Positions 28,794 through 38,848 of a stretch of DNA of 64,000 bases are shown here, piece after piece. A model generated the notes under the pieces. It saw only the letters and a program-made list of their open reading frames with translations. It searched no databases and was not told the origin of the DNA. Within the stretch, counting starts at the first letter, position 1. The number at the start of each line of letters is the position of its first letter. The stretch covers positions 1 to 64,000 of the forward strand of contig RSEH01000085.1 in the NCBI GenBank assembly GCA_006503475.1. The letters are read 5' to 3'. Position numbers and translations under genes: made by a program. The DNA comes from Stentor roeselii. Its lineage: Eukaryota > Ciliophora > Heterotrichea > Heterotrichida > Stentoridae.

Positions 28794-31097
28794 TCATGAA
28801 GTTTTAATCAAAGTCAGTTCTTTTACCAGTTTATACTCCATTTCCTTCTTTAATCCAAACTGCTGAGAAAACTCCAACACTTTGATGGAAGGGTCGTCAT
28901 TTTGAATGTCAAAACTGAGTTTTTCCTCTTTTCCTCCAATTGTAACTCCAACAATTGCATGAGTCCCGTTGTTGCTGATGACTCTTGGGTTCTTCACAGG
29001 TGATGATGACTCGCTTTCAGCGAGTTTCTTGATTTCATTGTAAGCTTTTATCTTAGAATCAGAAGCAAATGAAGAAGTCATTGATTTTTTCGGACTTTCT
29101 TCAAAAGACTGCTTTTTTGGTTTGTACTCGACAGGACTGAAGTCTTTTGGGAAAATCCTGTCCTCGAGTTTCGGGATAAAAGTGCAACTCTCTAGTTCAG
29201 AGTCTTCTTTTTTTTTCACGTTTTCAGTGAAAAGGGTTTCTTTTCGCTGTTTCACTACTTTTGCAAGGTCGTGCAAAAGGATTCCTTTGTGCTTGTTTTG
29301 GAACTTCGGGTCGTTTAGAAGTTTGAAGTACTCTGATGTCAGGTCTTCTTTTTCGTATAGACCGTAAGTCCTGAACTCTTCAGGCATCTGCTCGATTAAT
29401 GGCTGGAATGAGCATTCGTCTAGAGCTTGTTCTTCCATGATTTGACGTTTTTCTTCGAGTTTTTTTAAGGTTTTAGCTTTTTCTGCTATTAGCATGTCTT
29501 CGATTTTACCACCTGCACGGTTTTGATTTCTCCAGGATTTTGCTAGGGCTTGGCTTTCGATTACTGTCTGAGGGTGAAAAGAATACTCATAGTTATTTTT
29601 ATATGACTTGTTCAAAGTACTCTTATTGACAATCGACACCCTATTCGAGTAAAACAGGTCAAACTTTGTGTGAATTTTATTAGCTTCAAAAGGATTCAAA
29701 TTGAGCCTGCTATTATCTTCACCTTCCATCCAATCCTCAAAAAATCCCATAACTGCTATAAAAAACACTAAAATCGATGTTTTTTTGCAATAAGTTTCTC
29801 CTTCAACCAGTAAAATTTTCCAAGACTCAAGCAATAAAAGTCTTTCTTCTTCTTTTTTATAGTCATCCTTAACAAAGTGCATAGCTTTAAACAATTCAAT
29901 CATTTTTGTGTAGTTGATCTCATCAAACGAAGCAGCATCAATACAGACAAAAGCCTCTTCGAAGTCTCTTTTCAGTTTTTCAATCAGAACCTTTTCGGAC
30001 TTGGTTGTGATGAATTTTGTTGGAGGGGGGGCAGGAGGGTTTTTTTCTTTGTTTATCCTTCTTAAAGCGTCTTCATATAAAAGTTTCTCGACTGGCTCTG
30101 CACGACTTAAAGCTTGAGACTTTTTATTTACCATTGGGTGAAATGTCAGCCCTTCGTCAAATTTGTTCTCGATTACAAGAGACTCTCGGTTACTTCCTGC
30201 TTTGTTTTGAAGCTTGTATAACTTATGAAGACGGTCAAATGTACTTTCTTCTAGATCTGATTTTCTTGCTATCATTTGAAGTGACTTTTCGCAGAGTTTG
30301 GGTTGATGTGAAAAGTCCATACTTTTTTCCTTGGCCTTTGTTTCCTCTTCTTTCAAATGAGAAATTTTTTTATCTTTCTTTTCAGTATACCTCTTCATAT
30401 ACTCATAAAACTCTTCATAAGTTTTCGTTTCCCTCTTCGCCTTAATATCAGGTTTAAAAGTACATCCATCAATTTCCTGTTTTTCTTTAGCCTCCTTCAA
30501 ATTCTTAATTTTTTCTTCAGTTTGTTTAGCTTTTTTATAAAACCTTTCCTCAACATCAAACTTACTTTTTTTTTCTTTAGTTTCCGGAATATCAAATACT
30601 TTAATTTCTTTCTGAGATCTGGAATTACTAAACTTTTTGCTATTCTCAATATTCTTCTGAATATGATTCTTCGGACTGGTCATCGTTTTGCCATTCGGAG
30701 CCGTTGTAGACTGAGTGAGTCGATGAGAGCTTTTCGCGACTTTTTGCACGTCAGGGTTGAGCAGGTAGTTCAAGTCAAAGGTGTAAGGATTAACAGTGTC
30801 TTTGTTCAATATCGGGACACCTTTCATTCTCGGTATTTCGAAGTTGAAATCATCAACAAATCTTTTATTTGTTTTCTTTTTAACTGTCTTATTTTCCTTG
30901 CTTTCTTCAGGTTTTTGCTCATCGTCTTTCTTTTCTTCTTCTTTCTGTTCAGGGACTTTGACAGTCTCAGGAGGCGGCTGGTCTTTAGGCGCGACTGACT
31001 TGTTCATAATTGAAGCTTCTTTGAATGAACTTTGGACTACTTTGGGGCCTTCTCCTTCTCCAACGTCTCCAGCATCTGAAACATGTCCACTTGACAT
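28794..31097 (-). CDS. Charged protein with repeated CTFxP motifs
   Basis: A 767-residue Lys/Glu-rich protein, not assigned to a named family. A short motif recurs: GCTFKPDI, GLTFHPMV, CSFQPLIE, SCTFIPKL, each after a charged helix such as EERFYKKAKQTEEKIKNL. This helix-CTFxP pattern is common in large ciliate and apicomplexan cytoskeletal proteins (recalled, not searched). A middle region (about 375-470) may be a degenerate EF-hand-like helical domain. No signal or membrane segment. It ends in TGA, one of only two genes here that do. The ATG follows TTATTAAT. The upstream gene ends 42 nt away on the same strand. Confidence 0.6.
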   Translation of the reverse strand: MSSGHVSDAGDVGEGEGPKVVQSSFKEASIMNKSVAPKDQPPPETVKVPEQKEEEKKDDEQKPEESKENKTVKKKTNKRFVDDFNFEIPRMKGVPILNKDTVNPYTFDLNYLLNPDVQKVAKSSHRLTQSTTAPNGKTMTSPKNHIQKNIENSKKFSNSRSQKEIKVFDIPETKEKKSKFDVEERFYKKAKQTEEKIKNLKEAKEKQEIDGCTFKPDIKAKRETKTYEEFYEYMKRYTEKKDKKISHLKEEETKAKEKSMDFSHQPKLCEKSLQMIARKSDLEESTFDRLHKLYKLQNKAGSNRESLVIENKFDEGLTFHPMVNKKSQALSRAEPVEKLLYEDALRRINKEKNPPAPPPTKFITTKSEKVLIEKLKRDFEEAFVCIDAASFDEINYTKMIELFKAMHFVKDDYKKEEERLLLLESWKILLVEGETYCKKTSILVFFIAVMGFFEDWMEGEDNSRLNLNPFEANKIHTKFDLFYSNRVSIVNKSTLNKSYKNNYEYSFHPQTVIESQALAKSWRNQNRAGGKIEDMLIAEKAKTLKKLEEKRQIMEEQALDECSFQPLIEQMPEEFRTYGLYEKEDLTSEYFKLLNDPKFQNKHKGILLHDLAKVVKQRKETLFTENVKKKEDSELESCTFIPKLEDRIFPKDFSPVEYKPKKQSFEESPKKSMTSSFASDSKIKAYNEIKKLAESESSSPVKNPRVISNNGTHAIVGVTIGGKEEKLSFDIQNDDPSIKVLEFSQQFGLKKEMEYKLVKELTLIKTS

Positions 31098-31139
31098 ATT
31101 AATAATAAACCATTCAATCGTAAAATTAAGAGAAAAGAT

Positions 31140-31874
31140 TTAATCTTCATTCTTGTCAAAAAATGCGGCGTCTTCAAGAAGTTGAGACCTCAAAACTTGA
31201 ACCTGGTCTAAAAATCGCGACTTGGCTTCAAGGATTTCTTCCTAACTTGAAATTACCTCGATTTTTAAAGAAAAATCTTTTAGAATTGACTCGGATTTTA
31301 AGATAATCTCTGATTTTAAAATGTTTTCATCTATTTTTATATCAAGAAGCAGGTCTTTTGAAGAAACTGGAAGGAAAAATAACTCGAAAGTCTCGGATAA
31401 GGTTTTTTTCATTGTTTCTGAAACTTCTGATCGGAGGTCTTGAAGTTCGTTTAAAGTTGTTTCGAGGATTGACTTGAGGTCTTCTGAGAGTTTTGAGGAA
31501 AAAGTAAGGAAATGGCTTTTGTTGAAAGGTGGTTCTGAGTTTTGGGCTTTTAAAGCAGAAGGTTTTGAAGTTTTACATTCGGGTAAAGAATTTTTTAGTA
31601 TTGAGACTTCTTCACGTTGATTTAGAAGTTTTTGTTCTAAGGTTTTAAGCTTGGAGACTTCTTCAGCAAGTCGAGATTCAACGTCGAGAAGGACAGGTGA
31701 TTGAACCACAAGGTCGTTTAAGACTTGAAGCTTTTCCACTTCCAGTTTAATGCTTTTTTGAGATTACTGTTGAATTGAGTTCTCGATGATTGAGAGCTTT
31801 GTTGAGACTGCGTCTTTTGAAGATGATGAGGATTTGAATGAACTATGAAGAGATGTGGTTTTTGAGTTTATCAT
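31140..31874 (-). CDS. Small coiled-coil protein (2 introns)
   Basis: A 234-residue protein assembled from three exons separated by 15-nt introns (31753-31767 and 31242-31256). The start at 31874 follows CAATAA. It is almost wholly coiled coil: a Ser-rich N-terminal 35 residues, then VEKLQVLNDLVV...LAEEVSKLKTLEQKLLNQREE and later LKSILETTLNELQDLRSEVS. Splicing adds a conserved-looking acidic C-terminus (KSRFLDQVQVLRSQLLEDAA). No family recognised. It could be a centrosomal, axonemal or tethering factor. It lies between the EH-domain and CTFxP genes, same strand. Confidence 0.7.
31242..31256 (-). other. 15-nt intron 2 of coiled-coil gene
   Basis: Minus strand gtaatttcaagttag, A at position 10. 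Removes an in-frame TAG. Confidence 0.85.
31753..31767 (-). other. 15-nt intron 1 of coiled-coil gene
   Basis: Minus strand gtaatctcaaaaaag, A at position 10. Ends in AAG rather than TAG. Removes an in-frame TAA and connects to the upstream ATG. Confidence 0.8.
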
Positions 31875-31940
31875 TTATTGTCGAACATGGTATCAAGTCT
31901 TTTCTCCCAGTGAGGTCAATCAAACAACTATCTTAATTAA

Positions 31941-33275
31941 CTACTCATCTAAAATGCTTAGAATAGTCTGAGATAGTTCTTTCAAGTACTTAGTATTCGA
32001 TTCCTGCAGCTTAGTTTGAAGCATTTGACCTTTTTCTCTCTCTAAAGACAACTTAGCCCTGATATCTCTCCATTCCCTAAACTTTTTCTGAATCTTTTCC
32101 TCAATTCTCTCAATCTGTTCCGATAACTCTTCATCTTTTCTGCTACCAATTTCTACTTTCCCTTCAATACTTTTCCTTTCAAGGCTTTTTCTCTCACTTG
32201 CCCAGTTCTTCTCACTTTTTTCAGGAGGTGATTCAATAAGTCCTGCCTTGGGAGCAGGTTCAGCTATAAGCAGTTCATCTTCTTCTTTCTTTTCCTCTTG
32301 TTTGCCTTTAAGATTATTCATAGAATTCATAGAATTCATCGAACTCATTGAACTCATCGAATTTTTCCCATCATCAAGGTTAATCTTGATAGTCGGCATC
32401 GTTTGAAACTGACTGGAAAACCCAGGAATTCCAGAAGCAGAACTTCCTGGAAACGCTGCAGGGGCAGGAGGAAGGTTAGGGTACTTGGTGAGTTGCTGAA
32501 TAGAAAAAGCCTCTTGCAACGAGTCAACCGGTTCCGGCTGAAGCACCTTTGCCGGTTCATTGGGCTTCATACTCATGACCTTCTTCAAAGACGCAGGCAA
32601 CTCATCAGGGACTGGTTCACTTAAAGTCTTGACGCGACTCGCAAGGTGCATTGCGACGATGAACTGATTTTCTCTGAACTCGCCGGAGTCTTCAGGGTCT
32701 GAAAGATTCCAGATTTTTTTCAAGTAGTCACTTTTAACTCCAGTTTCACGAAAAGCATTAATTGCTTCATTAGTATCAAGAAAGCCTTTTCCCCCTGACA
32801 AGGTCTTGAACGAGCGAAGGTATTTTTCTCTGTCAGAAGAGTCGACTTCCCACTTGTCCTTCACCACGACGTTGCTTTGGAACTTGGGGATGCCTGCTTG
32901 GACGTCGTCATAAATCGACTGTTCTGAGACTGGTTTCCCTTCCTGTGCCAACGCGATGAGGCGCATTGCCACGTAAAATCTTTCTCGGTCTAAATAGCTT
33001 TCGCCTTCTGGAGTCGCTATTGTCCAGATGGTCTTCAAGACGTCTGTCGGAAGGCCGGACCTTTTGAAGAACTCTACTGCTTGAGGACCTTCTACTCGGT
33101 TGTGACCGTCTGGGTCTGCCTGTGAAATGAAGATGTTGTAGGAACCTCTCTCGCGAGGAGTCAGCTTCACTCGAAGTGGAGGCTTTGGCACTGGCTCTTG
33201 GAAGGTCTGGGCAAGAGGAGTTGCTTGGTAGCCTCCTCCGTATGTCATGAAGTTTTGGTTCCAACCTGGGTACAT
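31941..33275 (-). CDS. EH-domain endocytic adaptor (Eps15/intersectin-like)
   Basis: A 444-residue protein with two EH domains. EH1 lies at about residues 37-120 (YNIFISQADPDGHNRVEGPQ, AVEFFKRSGLP, LKTIWTIATPEGESYLDRERF). EH2 lies at about 145-225 (LKKIWNLSDPEDSGEFRENQFIVAMHL). The NPF-binding Trp (IW) is present in both. A low-complexity linker contains a Met-Asn-Ser-rich repeat. A C-terminal coiled coil (about 365-444) follows. Such proteins scaffold clathrin-mediated endocytosis at the plasma membrane by binding NPF peptides. It shares a 24-nt promoter gap with the divergent acidic gene. Confidence 0.85.
   Translation of the reverse strand: MYPGWNQNFMTYGGGYQATPLAQTFQEPVPKPPLRVKLTPRERGSYNIFISQADPDGHNRVEGPQAVEFFKRSGLPTDVLKTIWTIATPEGESYLDRERFYVAMRLIALAQEGKPVSEQSIYDDVQAGIPKFQSNVVVKDKWEVDSSDREKYLRSFKTLSGGKGFLDTNEAINAFRETGVKSDYLKKIWNLSDPEDSGEFRENQFIVAMHLASRVKTLSEPVPDELPASLKKVMSMKPNEPAKVLQPEPVDSLQEAFSIQQLTKYPNLPPAPAAFPGSSASGIPGFSSQFQTMPTIKINLDDGKNSMSSMSSMNSMNSMNNLKGKQEEKKEEDELLIAEPAPKAGLIESPPEKSEKNWASERKSLERKSIEGKVEIGSRKDEELSEQIERIEEKIQKKFREWRDIRAKLSLEREKGQMLQTKLQESNTKYLKELSQTILSILDE
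32316..32362 (-). repeat. Nine-nucleotide coding repeat in EH gene
   Basis: Imperfect 9-nt units (attcataga, attcatcga, actcattga) repeat five times inside the linker and encode the Ser-Met-Ser/Asn repeat SMSSMNSMNSMNN on the minus strand. Expansion by slippage is likely. Confidence 0.8.
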
Positions 33276-33299
33276 TTTTTTTTTTTGGATATAGTTTTC
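33276..33299. promoter_or_regulatory. 24-nt gap between divergent start codons
   Basis: Only 24 nt (T11 GGATATAG TTTTC) separate the ATG of the EH gene (minus) from the preferred ATG of the acidic gene (plus). Any core promoter must overlap the coding regions or be this element. The T tract is an A tract when read toward the EH gene. Confidence 0.5.
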
Positions 33300-33968
33300 A
33301 TGTCCAAAAATAAAAAGAAAGAAGAGACGGAAAGTGAGGAGGAGGAAGAGGAGGAAGAGGAGGAGGAGGAGGAGGAGGGGGAGGAGGAAGAAGATGAGGA
33401 TGAAGACGAAGAAGAAGACGAGGAAAATTCAGGATCCGAAGAAGAAGAAAGCGAAAAAGACGAAGAAAATTCCGAAAACGACTCAAGCGAAGAACAAGAA
33501 GAGCCAAAGCCAAACCCCGATCAATTCGACGAAGAACAACCCGAGCCATCATTTTACCAAAACCCAAGATCAGGAGTAGAATCAATAAAATCAATCTCCT
33601 TTGACCTCGAGACAATATCCGACGACATCGACAAGTTATTCAACATAAGGTTAAAATCTGTTCGAAGAGAAGAATCAGAACCTCTTCCAAACTTTTACCA
33701 AAATCCCCGTTTCGAGCCTCGTGTTTTTCCAGAAGACCCGGGGAAAGACATTCAGTTCAGTCCAAAATCAAATCCCACAGAAGACCCAGGCAATTTTTCA
33801 GTCCATTCAAAGTTCTTCGCGAATCCACAGCGACCAGTACCGCAACCAAAGAGCCTTGAAGAATTTTACAACAATCCTCGAAAGGTCGATGAGCCGATTT
33901 CTTTAGTAAAAGAGACAAAGCCAAGAACTTTGGGTTTTTTTAACAGAAACGCACCTCCTTATTTCTAG
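33300..33968 (+). CDS. Acidic protein with repeated FYxNPR motifs
   Basis: A 222-residue protein, unrecognised. The first 60 residues are nearly pure Glu/Asp (GAG/GAA/GAT codons, about 33328-33425). After that a short motif recurs: FYQNPR twice (residues about 79 and 120), FFANPQ (about 164), FYNNPR (about 183) and a final FFNRNAP. Regular spacing of an aromatic-NPR tag suggests a linear docking motif. One could imagine NPF-like binding to the EH domains of the divergent neighbour, but NPR is not NPF, so this is speculative. I chose the ATG at 33300 over 33198, which would overlap the neighbour's coding region. Confidence 0.6.
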   Translation: MSKNKKKEETESEEEEEEEEEEEEEEGEEEEDEDEDEEEDEENSGSEEEESEKDEENSENDSSEEQEEPKPNPDQFDEEQPEPSFYQNPRSGVESIKSISFDLETISDDIDKLFNIRLKSVRREESEPLPNFYQNPRFEPRVFPEDPGKDIQFSPKSNPTEDPGNFSVHSKFFANPQRPVPQPKSLEEFYNNPRKVDEPISLVKETKPRTLGFFNRNAPPYF

Positions 33969-33973
33969 TCTTA

Positions 33974-35266
33974 TTAATAAATTATTCCGTTCAATACGGG
34001 GATTGAAGGATTGCCTAGCAATGAAAGAAGTTCTTTGATTTTTTCTTTTTCTTTTTTTGTTAGGAATTTTGAAACTACCCCGAATTTCTTGTTGGAAGTC
34101 AAGGCTTCGATTAAGGGAAAAGCATGGGTTTGTAAGTCGAGGAAGTTTGTAAGGACTGAGTTTATCACTTTCATTAGGAAGTCTGATTCTAGGTTGCCTT
34201 TTTCGAAGAGAGATTTGAGCAGGTCGCTTGGGATTGATTGAAGATAAGTTGAGAGTTTATTAGCGTCGGTTAACATGTTCCAGTTTCTTTCGAGTTCAAC
34301 AAGGTTTTTAGGAAGTGGAAGCATTTCTATTGAAACTGAACCTAAAGCTTTTTCTGTTTGTTCTTTAATGGTTTTTTCTTGTTCTTTTAAAGGTTTCTCT
34401 GTTTTTTCCTCGTCTTTACCTGTCTCCAGGACTTCCACTGAACGAAGACCTGTCGCTGGGACCTTCCCTCGAGAGACCATTTTGTTGATGACCTCGTCGT
34501 TTAAACTCTTGACTTTGCTTTCAAGTTTCGCCAGTTCTTGACTGAGCACCTGGTTCTTCTCATCAACGCTTAAAGCAAACTGCAAATCAACCTTCGCACT
34601 TTTAAACATATTCAGACCTTTTTTCGCTTTAGCACTTCTCAAAAGTGACTTGACATGTTTTTCATCCACTAAAAGTGCAGCAGAAGCAGACTCTAAAGCT
34701 TTTTGAAACTCACGAAGCCTAAGCCAACATTCAGCAGAATTGCTAAGAAGTACAATCTGAACATCTTTAGGAACCTCTAAATCCAAACAAGCGGAGTACT
34801 TTTCAAGAGCTTTCTCATAATTCCCAGAAGAAAACTCTAAATTTCCTGCATCTTTCAAGCGATCGACTTCACTATTGACAGCTCTTCCACCTTTCACAAT
34901 AATATTTGCCTTTGGCTTTGCAGGTACTTTCGGAGGTTGAAAAATCTTGGGTTTATCCTCAAGTTTTTCAAGTTCTTTATCAATATCATAGCTATCCCAA
35001 GCTTTGTAATAGTCTTTCATGTTGTTTTTGTCTCTTTTGTACAACCCTTGAGAGTTTTTTCCCTCTTTTCCCTCTTTTTCAACTTCTTCACTTTTGACTA
35101 CCCCGCGAACAGGGGGTGGTTCAATTAAAGGAAAAGTTTTATTCGCGAGTTTCGAGTCGATTTGATTGACTTCTTCTTCCCAGTTGGCAAGTTCATCGAT
35201 ATAATCGCGAAGACTATTCGCGTTATTCCTGATCTGATGTTGGATTTCAATGATCTTGTCTCCCAT
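33974..35266 (-). CDS. RPAP3/SPAG1-like TPR cochaperone
   Basis: A 430-residue protein. The N-terminal part contains YDIDKELEKLE, similar to RPAP3/SPAG1. A TPR array lies at about residues 135-240 (LKDAGNLEFSSGNYEKALEKYSACL, LLSNSAECWLRLREFQKALE, VDEKHVKSLLRSAKAKKGL). A C-terminal RPAP3_C-like helical domain lies at about 305-425 (PLPKNLVELERNWNML to the end). RPAP3 and SPAG1 work with Hsp90 and R2TP (RUVBL) in assembling RNA polymerases, box C/D snoRNPs and axonemal dyneins. In a heavily ciliated cell, dynein assembly is a natural role (inference). The gap to the upstream gene is 12 nt. It converges on the acidic gene with 5 nt between stops. Confidence 0.82.
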   Translation of the reverse strand: MGDKIIEIQHQIRNNANSLRDYIDELANWEEEVNQIDSKLANKTFPLIEPPPVRGVVKSEEVEKEGKEGKNSQGLYKRDKNNMKDYYKAWDSYDIDKELEKLEDKPKIFQPPKVPAKPKANIIVKGGRAVNSEVDRLKDAGNLEFSSGNYEKALEKYSACLDLEVPKDVQIVLLSNSAECWLRLREFQKALESASAALLVDEKHVKSLLRSAKAKKGLNMFKSAKVDLQFALSVDEKNQVLSQELAKLESKVKSLNDEVINKMVSRGKVPATGLRSVEVLETGKDEEKTEKPLKEQEKTIKEQTEKALGSVSIEMLPLPKNLVELERNWNMLTDANKLSTYLQSIPSDLLKSLFEKGNLESDFLMKVINSVLTNFLDLQTHAFPLIEALTSNKKFGVVSKFLTKKEKEKIKELLSLLGNPSIPVLNGIIY

Positions 35267-35278
35267 ATTGTTATCTAC

Positions 35279-36604
35279 CTAAAAAAGCCCCATTTGAGAA
35301 GCGATTTCTTCAACACGGTTGTGAAGCTCCATCACTTTTCCAGTCCCAACAACTCGCCCCTCGCTCCAAAGTGAGAATTTGCTCAGCATGTCCCAACCTC
35401 TGCTTGAGTTTTCAGCGCAAATGGGTGTTGCGAGCTTTAAAATTACGTTTGCACGTTGATTATCACGTGCCTGGTGAATTTTCTGCTTCGCTTTCGTTTC
35501 AAGGTCGTAAACACTGAGTATCTCAGAGATTTCTACTTGTTCAAGTGAAGTGTGCATTTGGATCTCGCAGTTAAAACCTGGATTTACCTGCCCGGAGGGC
35601 AGGGAGTGAAAAGTCACTTCTGCTCTGAATTCCTTCGCGGTTACACATTTTTCATGATTTTCACAGATTACGAGTCCTTTTGTCCTCTCATCACTGCTGC
35701 GAATGTGGATTTTTAACACGTCTCCTGCCTTGCAAGAGTCAACTCGACTTCCACAAGAGTCATAAAGTGCAAGAATCTCAACTTTTACATCAGAAGGCAT
35801 GATGATTAGCTTTGAGGCACTGTTTAAAGCTCCTGAAAAAAGTCTTACAATGAAATATCCGCTGGGTCCAGATGAAGTGACTTGGGTTGAAGCACTTGGG
35901 GCATGATGATCAGTGACGTGGATTAAAGGTGACTTGATACCTTTTTCAGGTTTGAATTGTGGAGCTCTTAGTGATTCTAGAGTAAGGATCAAACTTTTAC
36001 CGTTGTACCAAGGAGCGATTTCCTTGGATAGCTTCTGGCCAATGTTCTGATCACGGCCCACTGGAACGAAGATGTTGTCATTAAGGCCAGAACTGTCAAG
36101 TATCCTTCTCACTGTATTTAAAGTAGCGAAATAAATCGAGTCATTCCAACTCACCAAGTCCATATGAGTAAAAACGACTACAACTCGAGTAGTTAAATAG
36201 TTCTTCAATAAAACCGCATTTTCTCGAAGCTGCTGCTCATCAATCGAGTCGATTTTAAGGACCAGGACAAGATAATCACTTAAAGGAATCAAAGCAAGCT
36301 GGTCCTGCAGATTAGAATTCGAGTCAAAGATGGCATATCTCCTTGTTTTAAAGTCCTTATTCACAAGTCTTCCATAGTCAAGTGTGAGTGCCTTCTGAGA
36401 GGCTGACAAGGAATTAGCCAGCAATGACTTTCCAGAAGACTGAGGACCAAAGAAAGAAACAGTAATAGTTTCTTTCGGCATTACAGCCTTTTTTTCTTCT
36501 TCTCTCTTCTTATTCTTCTTCTTCGGTTCAGACTTGGCAGGGATTCCAGTAGGTACAAAATCGGCTACGTCCAAATTCCAATTGAAGCTGGAGGTAGGTT
36601 CCAT
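35279..36604 (-). CDS. Degenerate Hbs1/eRF3/EF1A-type translational GTPase
   Basis: A 441-residue protein with the three-domain layout of eEF1A-family factors. The P-loop is GPQSSGKS (about 52-59; usual GHVDxGKS). The G3 motif DAPGH is replaced by FDSNSN, losing the catalytic His. The G4 motif NKMD is changed to THMD. The arrangement QLRENAVLLKNYL...VVVVFTHMDLVSWN and APWYNGKSLILTLE matches Hbs1/eRF3 order. Domain III ends in LWSEGRVVGTGKV. Binding of GTP is possible but hydrolysis looks impaired. The N-terminal extension is short (about 45 residues). Hbs1 with Dom34 rescues stalled ribosomes, the closest known role. It lies 26 nt after ATP synthase beta, same strand. Confidence 0.7.
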   Translation of the reverse strand: MEPTSSFNWNLDVADFVPTGIPAKSEPKKKNKKREEEKKAVMPKETITVSFFGPQSSGKSLLANSLSASQKALTLDYGRLVNKDFKTRRYAIFDSNSNLQDQLALIPLSDYLVLVLKIDSIDEQQLRENAVLLKNYLTTRVVVVFTHMDLVSWNDSIYFATLNTVRRILDSSGLNDNIFVPVGRDQNIGQKLSKEIAPWYNGKSLILTLESLRAPQFKPEKGIKSPLIHVTDHHAPSASTQVTSSGPSGYFIVRLFSGALNSASKLIIMPSDVKVEILALYDSCGSRVDSCKAGDVLKIHIRSSDERTKGLVICENHEKCVTAKEFRAEVTFHSLPSGQVNPGFNCEIQMHTSLEQVEISEILSVYDLETKAKQKIHQARDNQRANVILKLATPICAENSSRGWDMLSKFSLWSEGRVVGTGKVMELHNRVEEIASQMGLF

Positions 36605-36630
36605 TAACTATATCTATGTAAAACTATTAT

Positions 36631-38145
<1,515 letters not shown>

Positions 38146-38848
38146 TTATTATACACCATTTAAGTTCAAGAAAAAGTTAGTTGGCTTCTTTAGGGGAGAC
38201 TATTGGTCGAAGGGTTCGGGGAGATGGTTTTTTTAGGAATGGTACTGATTTGATTTTGGTTTTGATATGGCTTGATTTTAGCAGGGATTTGAATGATTGT
38301 TATTGAGGATTGGATTATGAACTTTATAAACTTTATCACCGGGTTTGTAAGAGAGATAAAAATTAAATGAAAAAGCTTCACATTAACGATTGTATTGAAA
38401 ACTGTCTAGTTAGAAGTAGTTGATCAGGTTTAATAAGATTCAAATCTATTTCACTCCTTGAAAATAAAATATATGATAACTTGATTGTCAAGCATTTTTC
38501 AAAAATCTCCTATATTTGTTTTGTATAATCAAGAAACTATCATATAATCCTTGAAAAATTTTATGATAAACACTGAAAACATGACCAGAAACTAAAATAA
38601 TCCCTGCACATCACAATCCTTCCTCATAATCCATAAATAAACTATAATTATCTAAACCCAATTAATCGAATAAACATTTCCAAGTAAATTTCTCAATTTC
38701 TCCTGAATTTTTCAATCTTTATCTAAATCACTTCACAATCCTCTCAATTTTAACAAACCCAATAAATCCAATTATAAAACCTTCGAACCACTAAACCCTG
38801 AACACCACTTAACCTTTCAAATCCTTCAAAAAAATATATATTATTAAA
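38146..38848. other. Intergenic region upstream of ATP synthase beta
   Basis: 703 nt between two minus-strand genes. It is AT-rich, with pyrimidine-rich tracts near 38600-38800. A 63-codon minus-strand frame (38190-38381) is Ile/Pro/Asn-rich low complexity and I do not call it a gene. No RNA or repeat seen. Confidence 0.5.

Noticed and set aside
33328-33620. Arg-rich and Pro-rich alternative frames over the acidic run
   Set aside because: They are the other frames of GAG/GAA repeats. The acidic frame continues into a sensible protein.
38190-38381. 63-codon frame upstream of ATP synthase beta (minus strand)
   Set aside because: Low-complexity Ile/Asn/Pro composition typical of AT-rich spacer, with no start motif and no domain.
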